A stretch of DNA of 64,000 nt from Diphasiastrum complanatum. Its lineage: Eukaryota; Streptophyta; Lycopodiopsida; Lycopodiales; Lycopodiaceae. The position numbers and the translations under genes were made by a program. Location: assembly GCA_029204225.1 (NCBI GenBank), contig CM055102.1:32534085-32598084 (forward strand), written 5' to 3'. Under the pieces are notes generated by a model that did no database searches, was not told where the DNA came from, and saw only the letters and a program-made list of their open reading frames with translations. Positions within the stretch are counted from its first letter, which is position 1. Every line of letters starts with the position of its first letter. Positions 21,126-31,573 of the stretch are shown here, one piece after another.

Positions 21126-22343
21126 TGTTGTAAAGCTACCTTTACAAGCTTTACTTCCGGCGCCATCGGCGCCAGCTATGTCCCCGGCGCCAACGGCGCC
21201 GGCGCCGCTCCCGGCGCCACTGTGACCAGAATCCAGCCGGCGCCAAGTTCCTATGGCTGAAAATCTTTGATCGGTTCTAGCGAAGTCCAGAGAGCTCAGA
21301 TCGATGTGCAATCACCTCACACGATCTAGGCATGATTAAAGGAAGCCTGGGGATCAATAAAAACTAGAGAGAGAAAATGACTTTCTAGAAAGAGAAAATC
21401 CTAGAGAGAGAAAAACGTGCTTTACCAGCTTGGGTAGAGTGCTTGGTATGAGGGGGGGTGCCGAATCACACCAATACTATAGGGGAGTGCGGGTTGCGAC
21501 TCAGGGCGAGCTCCAACCAAGTCTCAACCTCCCTTGCTGGAATGTTGTCATGGCTCTCGCCTTGGCATGCTAGCGCCCCGGAGACTAGGGTCGGTCACAC
21601 ACTTGAAATGTAACCTTCTCAGATTTATCAATAAAGTGGGATTTTCCTCAAACTGACTCTGATTACCTTCTGGGTTTCAGTGTTCGGTAAAAGCGCCAGT
21701 TGTAAGGCCGCTTTCAAAATTTTTAACTTGGCACATAGCTGAGGGTCGTATCCCGGGACGCCAGCGGTATGCCGTCGGGACCATTCGGTCCGTGGCGCCA
21801 GCGGTATGCTGTCGGGACCATTTGGTCCAAGAACTGGTTGTTTCCATATCTGTCGCGGCTTGTGGTTCTGAGTGTTCCTTGCATGAACGTGAATGGGTTA
21901 AGCTCTTGGGGAACGGGCTCTAACCTGTCGGCTGAGTTGGATGGCTTGCTTGGGTGAATGTTACCTGTTTATGGCTGTCCAGTCTGGCGTGGCGCCAGGT
22001 TGGCTTCCAGCGCTCGTGACGAAGCTTTCAGTTGGTTAAGTCTGATGTAAGTCAGACCGCTTGCTTGGAATGGATGTTACTCGTTTGTAACGAAGCTTCG
22101 AGTTGGTTAAGTTTGATGTATGTCGGGCGGCTTGCTTGGAGGGAAGTCACCCACGTCGGGACCCCCGATCTGGCATGGCGCCAGGTTGGATCTCAATGTT
22201 GGTTTTCAGAACTTCAAGTTGGTTAAGTCTGATCGTTGTTGGCGAGTTGGCTGCTTGTATGTCAAGTGGGTTTGGATGGCAAGAGTTGAAGGCTGGGAAG
22301 CTAAGTCGTGGTTCCCGGCTCCCTTTGGGATGCCTGCGCTTCA
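21126..22343 (+). repeat. 3' LTR of element B
   Basis: 1218 bp. It is the same as the 5' LTR except for about 11 substitutions and the loss of 27 bp within the GGCGCC cluster (between about 21185 and 21200). Confidence 0.93.
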
Positions 22344-22348
22344 GTTTT

Positions 22349-23857
22349 TTTGTCAGGATTGTTGAGGTATTGTCATGACTCCTTTATGGATATCTCAAAT
22401 TGCAAAATAGGAAACCCTGAGTGCTATTTTTTTCTATGTGAATATATATGAAAATTTCTTCTTTGTGAATCTAACAACCCGAGTCCATGTGATTCCTTGG
22501 AGGGTAGGATATCTACCTGAGTTTCTTGGATGATAGTGCATGAAAGGTTAAATAATTTCTCATAGATTAACAGTGGTATTCATGGATAATCAATTGGGAA
22601 TAATTAGTTGGTCCATGTGCGAATCCTTTTCTGATCTATTCAAGTTGGTTTCCCAAGAGGTAATCGTTTTTATAATCAGAGAAGAATACCTATTGGATAA
22701 GTTGTTATGCTGGTATGTTGGGTCATTAACTGTCTTGGAGTCGGTTGATGAAAGAAAGTATTCACGACAGACAAATAAGATGGTTTTAAGATAGTTCTTT
22801 AGAGCATGCTTTACGGATACACAACAAACGACTATAATGCACTAGAGCATCTGTCTGATCAGAGAGTAATTCATGAAATGCGTTCGAGATTGTTAGCAGA
22901 CTCAAGATCACTCACACTCAACAGTGCGAAGAATAGAGATAAGAGAGAATAAGTCCTTCTTTCTATACCAGTGTTTAACAATTTGGGTCATAGTTGACCA
23001 GTTAGCCAAATTGGTTATGTTTATTTTGGTAAAGACTATAGAAAGCACCTAAGTTGTTGGGAAAGTCTACAAGATATCATTATATGTTGATATTGTAGTT
23101 AAGTTGTATTGTTTGTAAGTCACAGCCATTATGAGTTATTTTGACTCAAGTAGTGGGTGATTTACATAAGATACGTAGGAACTTTTGGTTGTAGTTATTT
23201 TTCATTTGAAAATAAAATTATCTTGGAAGACTCAGTTGGAGTTGAATAATTGGTGTAACCAAAAGCCCATGGCTTCAGTAATGAAGTTTGGTAAATCTTA
23301 AGTTATTCTAGATCAAAACTTAAGTATATTGGGGTCTAGATGTGTTCTAGATTCAACTTTGACTTTGGAATGACATGTTGTGCCATGTCTAGAGTGAAGA
23401 AGTGTCCATACAAGAATCTGCATTTTCCGAGATCAAAGTCACTACATTTTGGAATATGACAGATTGAATTTTGAACCGGAAAATAAGAGAAACAAGAGCA
23501 CCTTGGCGGAGATCATGGAACGTGGACGTGCTCTTTGGGTCGAATGTGAACGACCAAGATATATCAAGGGCCTCAAACTCTCTCCTTAACAAAGAAAGAA
23601 AATGTGCCAATTCTATCTCAGATTGAGAGGGGTATTTGGCAGTGAGATAACTGGGACATTGTCAGGAAAGGTGGCCCTCAAAAGCTTCTATGACAAGTTT
23701 GAGAAATACACGTGAATTCTCCTACGATCTAATGAGACATTCAAATTTTTTTTGGATGTTATGAAATTTTACTGTGCAAACCAAATTTCTTATGAAGAGC
23801 CAGCAATTATATCTGGTAAAAGAATGAAAATGATCTGATGACAATCAAGAAATGTTA
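22349..23857 (+). other. Chromovirus interior, decayed
   Basis: Between the nested element and the integrase remnant I find no intact domain. Frames are short and broken. By position it should derive from the Gypsy pol region, but no RT motif is legible. Confidence 0.4.
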
Positions 23858-24331
23858 CAGTTAGCACGTGCAAATGTTCTAAGTGCCCAGGATTGGGTAA
23901 GACATTTTGCTAATCTGAAAAAATCACCTTGGGAGTTTCAAGTCGGGGGTTGGGTGTAGCTTAGAAGTTCGAAGGATTCTAAGGTAATGCACATTGGTTG
24001 GCATTACAATTTGTCTGCTCGGTATAGTGGACCATAGGAAATCTTGAAAAAGATTGGATCTTTAGCTTACCAGTATGTGTTACTAGAGGGAATCAAGACT
24101 CATCAATTACTTTGGTTCTGGTAAAGTCTAGATTAATTTGAAGACTTATTTGAAAGGATGCCTTTAGAACCTGAAAAGATGCTTGATACAAGATTCAAGC
24201 GATTGCGTAATCGTGAGGCTATTGAGCATCTGATTCGTTGGAAAGGATATTTTGAGGATGAGGACTCATGTGAACTAGAAGGTAATCTAAAGAAGTGTTT
24301 CTCGGACTTTAAGTTCAAAGGACATAACTAA
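23858..24331 (+). pseudogene. Gypsy integrase C-terminus (GPY/F) and chromodomain remnant
   Basis: Reading across stops, 23860-24110 gives NVLSAQDWVRH, then VGGWV, then NLSARYSGP followed by EILKKIGSLAYQY, the GPY/F module of chromovirus integrases. At 24161-24331 comes PLEPEKMLD, RNREAIEHLIRWKGYFEDED and a stop at 24329, a chromodomain in which the WKGY core is kept but the following TWE motif is lost. Chromodomains in this family direct integration toward marked chromatin. At least two nonsense codons make it non-functional. Confidence 0.75.
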
Positions 24332-24347
24332 AATAAGGGGGGAAGTA

Positions 24348-24859
24348 TGTTATGGCCCTAATGGGGGTTTGTACCATTAGGGGTTGTCTTGGCTGTAGGG
24401 GCCAGGCCTAATCTGGATAGTAGTCGACTAGGACCATGGGGTCATACCTGCATGCAGTATAGGCATGTGTGTTACATCCTAGTATGGGATAGGATGTACA
24501 TGCATTGTGCTTATGCATGGTTCTTGATTATTATGGGTTAGGGGTACCTACATGCAGTGGACATGCATGGGGGATTGGCATGATCAATTACAGTGCTTCC
24601 ATGTGGATTCAGTGCATGGGCATGTGGGGTTGGCTATATCTCTATATATACCTTCACCAGTGTCTATGAAAATCATTGTAGAGTCTGAGGCCGATATGTC
24701 ATCAGTTTGTGAAGCGCTCTTCTGGCTTGCCTTTCTCCTGGATTGCTCGAGGGCTAGATCGGATGGTCTAGGTTTGGTTGGGACAGTTTCTCTACTGCAA
24801 TCCTCCCTTTGGTATTCTAGGAAGCTCTATCTCGGTTGGGAGTCCTGGGGGACGTTATA
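24348..24859 (+). repeat. 3' LTR of the chromovirus
   Basis: 512 bp, TGTTATGGCCC to GTTATA, preceded by the purine tract AATAAGGGGGGAAGTA. It is followed by the target duplication CAACT. Confidence 0.85.
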
Positions 24860-25062
24860 CAACTCGTCGAATGCAACTCGTTGGATGCAATGTCGGATGT
24901 CGGATGCCAGATGATGATTTTAGTTGACGGGCGGTCGAACATTGATTGCAAATGGTTTGCGTTTTGGTTGAACGTCAATTGCAGATGGTTTGCATTTTGG
25001 ATAGGAGGGCTTTTTGGGTGGTGGCTGATGCTTTTGACGATGGCAAGAGGTGACTATGAATT

Positions 25063-25064
<2 letters not shown>

Positions 25065-25111
<47 letters not shown>
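25065..25111. repeat. (CT)n microsatellite
   Basis: About 23 CT units ending in CCCTCCCCTCC. It is followed by CCATCAGGCCAGTGGGCCTC, which reappears inverted beside a (GA)n tract at about 27200-27242. Confidence 0.95.
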
Positions 25112-25114
<3 letters not shown>

Positions 25115-25169
25115 CCCTCCTCCATCAGGCCAGTGGGCCTCTGCTGCAGCCATTGACAATCTAGCCCAT

Positions 25170-26120
25170 AGTTGCTGATATAGAGAAAAGAAGGCATATA
25201 TAGGGTTTTTGCTTCAGATTTGCGACTGCCATGACCGCCCATTCGCCTTAGCAAGAATTTTTAGAAAGGGAAGTGCAGGGCTGGAAGGATGACACCAAAG
25301 CAACAACATTGTTCAAAGCATTGTACACTACCAAATTGTATGAAACATTTATCTATGAACAATTATAAGCATTCAAAAAAATTTATGATGAAAATGATTG
25401 AAAATGCCATGTTTGCTCTCTAAACATCAAATGGACGGATTCAAAGGGTATGTTGCACTTTAATTTATTGCTACACAAATTATGCATAGTTTCAGATGAT
25501 TGGAAGCAAGAATATTTGAGGTGATAATAGTTTGAATTGAGTCAAACGTTTAGAAAGGTTTGACCCAGGCTACTTCCGGAGACTTTTAAAAAAATGGGGC
25601 AAAAATCCCGTTTGTGTTTGGAAATAATGCATTCCTTTGATATTCAAATATCTCCTCAAAAACTGTGAAATGATGATTGTTTGAAATAAGGTTAGGAGTG
25701 TTTTAATGGTTTATGAGATAGGGCGGTGTGCCTTACTAGGTTTATGAGATAGGAGGTTAGGAGTGCCTTAATGGACTGTCTAGAGTCAAGGTCAGAGCTA
25801 CACTAGCTTCACTATTGTGAAGAATTAGGGGCGACAACCACTATGCCACAATGCATTTTTAGGTATGCTGCAGAGTAATGGGCATCAAGCATACAAATAG
25901 AGTAGCATTGAAATCTCAGCCTGACCCCTAGACAATCTCGCAAGTAGTAATGACAAAGCAGGTTGGCAAGTAGCCACGACTTTGTTGCAAAGATGTTAGT
26001 GGAAAGCAGTGATGGCTTTCTTCCAAAGCAGCCTAGCAGTGAACTTAATCTCAGCATTGATGACAGGCACCCGATCAAAAGAGCAAACATCCATTTGATG
26101 GTCCTCAATAGTTAGCTTTA
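25170..26120. other. Intergenic or downstream part of the CASP-like gene
   Basis: One 99-codon minus-strand frame (25812-26108) lies downstream of the CASP-like exons but lacks the third and fourth membrane segments expected of that family, so I do not assign it. Two short direct repeats (GGTTTATGAGATAGG, GGTTAGGAGTG) occur at 25690-25770. Confidence 0.35.
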
Positions 26121-26127
26121 CTTAGCA

Positions 26128-26810
26128 CAGGCACCTAAATAGTGGCGATGAGAGAGAGAGAGAGAGAGAGAGAGAACAGTTGAGATGTTGGAAAATTGGA
26201 TTTGTCAGACAACCCAGTTCCTGAACAGATAACTTGAATGCAGCAATTGTGTGCCACAAGGAATACATAAATACAATCACATCTATAGTCAGAACAGTCC
26301 TACAAAAAAGATAATATATTTCCATCAGATTAAATAGCCACTACACTATAATCACACGCTCTAAACAATGTCTGGTTCAGTGTGGCCAATCTAGGATAAA
26401 AAAACATAGACGAATATGACGATTGGAATCTAGACAGTTGTTCTATGGTAGCCTTTGAGGTACAAAGCCCACAATTCTGAATTTTGATGCTTCCAAAGAA
26501 GAAGATTGATAATTTAGACTCACTTTGTTAAATCTGAATAGGTGTATTTGAGTTTCACTGTGAGGACTTCACCTTTGACAGTGGCCACGACCATCGAAGA
26601 GTTCCTATCAAATGCCATGATTATAAAGGCAATTAGGGTCAACACTATAGCAAGTATTCGCAGCACCAGATCCATGCATCTGGCGGTGTAGCGTCTTCTA
26701 TTCCAGGATTCAGTGAATGAAAGGACCTTGACTTGATATCGCTTTGTGTTCACTCCATCAAACATCCCACTCATATTGGTTTTCAATACCGATGAACTAT
26801 AACAAACCAT
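26128..26810 (-). CDS. CASP-like membrane protein, first two exons
   Basis: On the minus strand exon 1 (to 26524) contains RRRYTARCMDLVLRILAIV, a membrane segment through FIIMAFDRNS, then KLKYTYSDLT. This is the N-terminal half of the CASP/DUF588 fold: conserved Arg in helix 1 and a Y/F-rich extracellular loop. It stops at a consensus donor (CAAA/GTGAGT at 26524/26523). Exon 2 starts at 26299 after TTTTTTGTAG and stays in phase, giving a second membrane segment with DVIVFMYSLWHTIAAF. CASP-like proteins are four-helix plasma-membrane scaffolds related to Casparian strip proteins. The exact start Met and the end of exon 2 are unresolved, and helices 3 and 4 were not found. It may be a partial gene or pseudogene. 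Confidence 0.6.
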
Positions 26811-27238
26811 TTGATCAACAACCAGCCCTATCTTACTACTTCATGATTGTAGAGGCAAATCTAAGACCAGTGCGTTTAGGTTAGAGAAGTAGAACTCAAT
26901 GGCTTTAAATTATAGCTAGGAAGATCAAAGAGATCGCAATCAGATGTGCTGCCCAAAATCCAAGCTTATGTCACCTGCAAGCTAATTGACTGGGTGCTTC
27001 TGAGAATCAAAGCTGCTCGTGTTGCAATTGAGAGAGGGGGGACGTACCTTTGTAAATGCTGTAAACATTGATGTAAACACTTCAACACCTCCAAGAAATC
27101 GTGATTCAATACCTCCAAAATCGCGCTTCAACACCTCCAAGAAACGCATGTCGGAAAAATGCGCTACAACATTAAAAAAGGGCTGATACTGTGGGGGTCT
27201 AGATCCTCAATGGCTGCAGTAGAGGACCACTGGCCCGA

Positions 27239-27251
27239 TGGGGGGGGGGGG

Positions 27252-27290
<39 letters not shown>
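27239..27290. repeat. Poly-G run followed by (GA)n
   Basis: About 14 G then about 18 GA units. It is flanked on the left by an inverted copy of the CCATCAGGCCAGTGG motif of 25113. Confidence 0.95.
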
Positions 27291-27294
<4 letters not shown>

Positions 27295-27445
27295 AGGATT
27301 TGACTTTGGGGAGGTGAGACAATAAAAAAAGGACAGAGAGAGAACCAATGGTGACCTTTTTTGTGAGTAGAGCGTGACATTTTCGGTGGCACAGAGTGAC
27401 ATTTTTTACGGCAAAAACACACATTCTCTCACTAAAATAGTTTTA

Positions 27446-27448
<3 letters not shown>

Positions 27449-27486
<38 letters not shown>
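27449..27486. repeat. (TA)n microsatellite
   Basis: About 19 TA units directly before a foldback sequence. Confidence 0.95.
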
Positions 27487-27487
<1 letters not shown>

Positions 27488-27491
<4 letters not shown>

Positions 27492-27566
27492 TACTTTAAA
27501 AAAAAGAAAGAGAGAGCCCACCCGCTGTGACGGGTGGGCTCTCTTCTTCTTTTTTTAGTAAATATT
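27488..27566. repeat. Foldback/MITE-like hairpin
   Basis: A perfect 14-bp stem AGAGAGCCCACCCG / CGGGTGGGCTCTCT (27511-27524, 27531-27544) with loop CTGTGA. It is extended outward by near-complementary A-rich and T-rich arms and TTTACT / AGTAAA, so nearly the whole 79 bp folds back. It looks like a rho-independent terminator but stands in plant intergenic DNA, so a tiny foldback element inserted at the (TA)n tract is likelier. Confidence 0.6.
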
Positions 27567-28139
27567 TCATGATGATCACATTTCATGAAGATCAAAATTT
27601 TTTCAACTTGGATATAAATTATCTTAAGAGAGAGAGATTTATATAAACTATCTTAAGAAACTTGAAAAAAATCTATCTAAAAAACTTGAAAGAAAGTTTG
27701 TTAAAAAAATCTACCATATTTTAAGAGCAAGAAAATTTGAAACAAGTTGCAATTCGCTTTGAGATAAGAAAGCCTAAACATTTTAAGAAACAATGTAAAT
27801 AAGCATTGTGAGGGGGTTTAAATATGTTTTTTTTTTTCTTCCATAGTCAAATTTCATAAATGCTTATGGGACAAATGCTATGCTACGTGTCAAGAAGACA
27901 TAAGAACTCCATAATAAAGGTTAATTGAAAATGAAAAGTATTTTTTCGGGGTCCCTTTTAGTAAAATGAAAATTCATGCCCTCGATTGTTGCAGAATCAA
28001 CTAGTTAAAGAGTCTAAATAAAGCTTGAAAAGTGTTGATGTTGCATCAAATGCTTATGGGAATATTTGGTTCTTCAACTGTGCTCTCCTTTCTCCTCATC
28101 TCTTCCATGAACTCGATAATACAAAAGTAAGAAAAAAAC

Positions 28140-28760
28140 TTGAAAAAAAAAAAATCAAAATCCTATGGAGAGCTAATATAGGTAGCTAAAATAGTGTAAA
28201 AAAATCTAAAAATAAGCATAAGAAATGAAAAAAAATCAAAATAGTGTAAAAAATCCAAAAATAATCAAAACAATAATTTTATGTAAAAAATCCCAAAAGA
28301 AACCAAAAATAAACTTAAAAAAATGAAAAAAAATCTAAAAAATCAAAATAGTGTAAAAAATTTCAAAAAAAACTTAAAAAAATGAAAAAAAATCAAACTA
28401 GTGTTGAAAATCTCAAAAAAAAATCAAAACAATAATTTTAGATAAAAAAATCCCCCAAAAAAACAAAAAATAAGCTTAAAAAAATGAAGAAAAAAAAAAC
28501 TAAAAACATCAAAATAGTGTAAAAAAGCCCCCCAAAAAAATCAAAACAATAATTTTATGTAAAAAAATCCCCAAAAAATAAAAAATGAGCTTAAAAAAGT
28601 GAGAAAATCTAAAAAAATCAAATAGTGTAAAAACATTCTCAAAAAATCAAAAAACTATTTTATCTAAAAAATGAAAAAACTAAAAAAAAGTAACAACAAA
28701 AAAAAACTCTAAAAACAATGAAAAAAATTTGAAAATAAAAATAAAAATAGGAAAAAAGGT
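28140..28760. repeat. A-rich degenerate tandem repeat
   Basis: Motifs AAATCAAAATAGTGTAAAAA and AATCAAAACAATAATTTTAT alternate at least four times with variable A runs, at roughly 120-140 bp spacing. Strand composition is strongly A over T. No coding potential. The flanks 27567-28139 and 28761-29134 are similarly AT-rich without other features. Confidence 0.7.
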
Positions 28761-29134
28761 GAGTACTTTTAAACAATTGTAAATAATTAAAAAAAACTTT
28801 AAAAAATGAAGAAAAAGAGGAGTATTATTGAAAATGGGACTAAATCTTTAAAAAATCGTAATACAAATTTAAAACCTCTAAGAAACTTAAATACCCTACA
28901 AAAAAAATCTAGAAAGCTTTAAAAGAATGATTTAATCTTAATAAAAAAACTTAAAAAATGGGCCATAAAATATATATATATATATAGATATTACAACATA
29001 GATGTAAAAAACTAAAAAAAAAAATTAAATATTAAGAAAAAAGACGAAAAAATAAAAATTGAATTGTAAACTAGTAAAAAAACCTTAAATAAATGCAAAA
29101 GTAATTATAACGACAATAAAAAAACACAAAATTT

Positions 29135-29421
29135 AGGCTAGAGGCTAAGGGCCAAGAGCCAAGGGCTAGGATTAAGGGCCAAATGGCTAAGGCTAAGGGT
29201 TAAGGGGTAGGGATCGAGGGCCAAGGGCTAAGAGTTCAGGGCCAAGTGCCAAGGCTAAGGGCCTAGGGTCAAGGGCCAAGGGCTAAAAGTTAAGGCCTCA
29301 GACTAAGAGACAAGGGTTAAGGGCCTAGGGGCAAGGACTAAGTGCCAACGGCCAACGTCTATGGGCTAAGGGCTACAGGCTAAGGGCCACTGGCTAAGGG
29401 CCAAGAGCTAAGGGCTAAGGT
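29135..29421. repeat. Degenerate heptamer minisatellite (GGCTAAG / GGCCAAG)
   Basis: About 40 units of a 7-bp motif, GGNYAAG, run through this G-rich island in otherwise A-rich DNA. The period and the GGG-TTAA variants recall plant telomeric TTTAGGG, but the consensus differs. Confidence 0.75.
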
Positions 29422-29647
29422 TTCATAATTTTATTACAGTCTCATAATTTTGTAAATTATACTTTTATTACAATTTTATAATTTTGCTAATTATACTTTC
29501 AATAACATTGCAAATCCTAACATATAGTGTACTTAAATTTTGTTTTTCAGGGTCACTACATGGACTGCTCAAGAGAGGATGTTTCAGTTGTTTTATTTTT
29601 TCGAAAAGAAGTGGTTGCATTTTGAAATGTCTTAACTGCTGAATCAA

Positions 29648-30454
29648 ATGGAACATGCTTTTTTCAGAGAAGTTGGTACGGATAAAAGTGTGGTCCTAAT
29701 TTCAAAGGTGTATAAAATGGATTGTCCTTTGCCATACCTTCACGATGATTTTGATCCCCTAGGAGACATTTACAACTATATTTCCATCGATGTCATTGCA
29801 AAAAAAATCTTCTGGGATAATGCAGGTATTGTCAATATGAATGAACTCGTTCTTGCCAGTTGTCCATTATACAACATTGATGACGTTGTTGATTGTATGG
29901 ATTTTGAAGGGGTAATAGTTTTCACTGCTAAATTCAAATGCTACTATTTTAGTGAAAAAAAGCTTATTTGTTATCATGAAGTTGACTTCAATTACAACAA
30001 AGGAAATATTACGAATGCCATGACAGATGATGGAGACCCTTTCTACATGCAAAACCAAACAATGATTTGGTGTTTGTCAAAATTGTCTTTGCATTCTAAA
30101 AAGAGAAAACATTTATCATTTACTGAACCATTAAGTGAATGCTTTACATATTATTCTAAACATTCAAATAAGAGCAACATCAAGAAAATGTCGGGCCATC
30201 CTTGTGGTTTAAAAAGGGGTAGCATCCAAACAATGTCGACAAGATTAGTAGGTGTCGAAAACAGATCCGCTGACTACAATACAAGAAGATCGAGTAACTA
30301 TAACTCAGATATCTTGACAAGAATTGAAGATATTTCTCATGATCGTTATATATCAAGATCAAGTAATTATAACTTGGATATCTTGACAAGAATCGAAGAT
30401 ATTTCTCATGATCACAACATGTCAAGAACAAGTACTATAACTCGGATATCTTGA
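29648..30454 (+). pseudogene. N-terminal part of a decayed transposon-like gene with 23-residue repeats
   Basis: The ATG at 29648 opens a frame of 268 codons. The first 180 residues are unrecognised (KMDCPLPYLHDDFDPLGDIY near residue 24). From 30287 a 69-bp repeat encodes units like RSSNYNSDILTRIEDISHDR. The third unit has lost one base, which shifts the frame and ends this reading at 30454. The next frame (30451-30855) carries on the same repeat. It lies 2.5 kb upstream of, and in the same orientation as, the DUF7869-like region and probably belongs to the same gene or element; that link is inferred. Confidence 0.45.
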
Positions 30455-31152
30455 CAAGAATCGAAGATATTTCTCATGATCGTAATATGTCAAGATCAAG
30501 TAACTATAATTTGGATATCTTGACAAGAATCAAAGATATTTCTCATGATCGTAATATTTCAAGATCACTATATAACTCATATATCTTAACAGATGTCGAG
30601 GATGTGGTTACTCATAATATATTTGCATCAACATACAACTCGGATATTCTTACAGGTGTGAAAAATGTTGGAGAGGCTATTGATAACAACAAAAATAAAA
30701 GACGTCATTTTGAAATCAGCATTCAAATAAAGTGTACACCAAAATTGTCAATTTGGCAAGTGCAAATGCATTCACCCGACATAATTCAGATTTTTCGAAA
30801 TTCGATTTTGATGAACATGATTACGCAAGCAACATATTACATGATACTAATATGAAAAAGGATCCTACAAGATCAAGATGGTCACAAGCAGATAAACTTT
30901 TTGAAGATCTACAAAGAGAGCCTCAAGTATGTCCAACATCCTATGGAACTCCTCAAAGTTTCAAAAGAAACTTGCTTATGTTGTACCAAAAAAGAGTAAA
31001 CATGTTTTATCGTCCGAAAATATAAGGGAAACGTTGATGCAACCATGTTGTAATAAGTTGTGCATTCGATAAATCACCTACAAAGAATGTAAAGACTTGC
31101 GACTAGGTGTGTGGAGAAAACGAGGAGCTGACAAACATAATCAGTTATTGGC
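30130..31152 (+). repeat. Segmental duplication, copy 1
   Basis: From TTAAGTGAATGCTTTACATA to CATAATCAGTTATTG this matches 31574-32575 at an offset of 1442 bp. Copy 1 contains 19 bp (about 30770-30789) that copy 2 lacks. Confidence 0.9.
30287..30660 (+). repeat. 69-bp coding tandem repeat (about six units)
   Basis: Four good units (69, 69, 68, 69 bp) and two degenerate ones, with core GATATCTTGACAAGAAT and GATATTTCTCATGATCG. The whole array is repeated in the downstream duplicate (31729-32100), including the 1-bp loss in unit 3. Confidence 0.9.
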
Positions 31153-31571
31153 ATGATTGAAATATCAAGACCAAGGATCTCGTCAAGGGAGAATTGGCCT
31201 TGTTATACAACGCCAAGGCACACACAGACAAGCTCAAGTTTCAAGGAGATCTAGAAGGACCAGACAAGGTAATAGAAATCTGATCTAATGGTGCAGTCAT
31301 TCTTGTCGACCTGCAAGGCAAAGAGAGTTTAGGTCCATATATAAATTGGTGACGTAAAAACCGGCATAATTTCATAGGGGTCTTACTGTTTATTATGTAC
31401 TGGAGTATAATTTAAGAAAAATATGCATCAAGTAGATTCCATGAGAGAGATACACAATTTCACATAGTTCCTCTTGACAAAGCAAGACCAATCCTTTGAA
31501 GCCTTTATTCATAAACCAACAAGTAAAATATAGTACAATAAAGCACCATATAGCATAACCACTCTCAAAAC
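31153..31571 (+). pseudogene. Gypsy integrase C-terminal scrap between the duplicate copies
   Basis: Around 31210-31340 the plus strand reads GDLEGPDKVIEI, then SNGAVILVDLQGKE and an N-rich end. This is the pattern of the Gypsy polyprotein tail (GPF-x-I ... NGAVxL). The stretch contains stops. It separates copy 1 from copy 2 and is absent after copy 2. Confidence 0.5.
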
Positions 31572-31573
31572 GT

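Larger units (their letters stand above)
17292..22343 (+). mobile_element. Non-coding LTR retroelement (LARD-like, element B), complete ends
   Basis: LTRs of 1245 bp (17292-18536) and 1218 bp (21126-22343) have TG..CA ends. Flanks are a perfect GTTTT target duplication (17287-17291; 22344-22348). A primer site lies at 18539-18550 and a polypurine tract at 21112-21125. The 2.6-kb interior has no gag or pol. LTR divergence is about 11 substitutions in 1218 bp (0.9%) plus one 27-bp indel, so insertion is recent relative to its host element. Mobility would need proteins supplied in trans. It belongs to the same family as element A at 1027 by LTR start, U5, primer region and leader. Confidence 0.92.
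15509..24859 (+). mobile_element. Decayed Ty3/Gypsy chromovirus with a nested non-coding LTR element
   Basis: LTRs at 15509-16095 and 24348-24859 flank an internal region ending in an integrase C-terminal GPY/F module and a chromodomain-like segment. The target duplication is CAACT (15504-15508; 24860-24864). The primer site is 16097-16108 and a polypurine tract precedes the 3' LTR. The LTRs differ by about 30 substitutions in 510 compared positions (about 6%, by eye) plus a 75-bp indel. Removing the nested element (17292-22343) and one copy of its target duplication leaves only about 3.2 kb of internal sequence, with no RT seen. The element is old and deleted. Confidence 0.85.

Noticed and set aside
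25812-26108. Third and fourth membrane segments of the CASP-like gene
   Set aside because: The frame lacks the hydrophobic segments and conserved Asp expected; splice phase could not be matched to exon 2.
27511-27544. Rho-independent terminator
   Set aside because: The shape fits, but the context is plant intergenic DNA with introns and retroelements nearby; kept as a foldback repeat.
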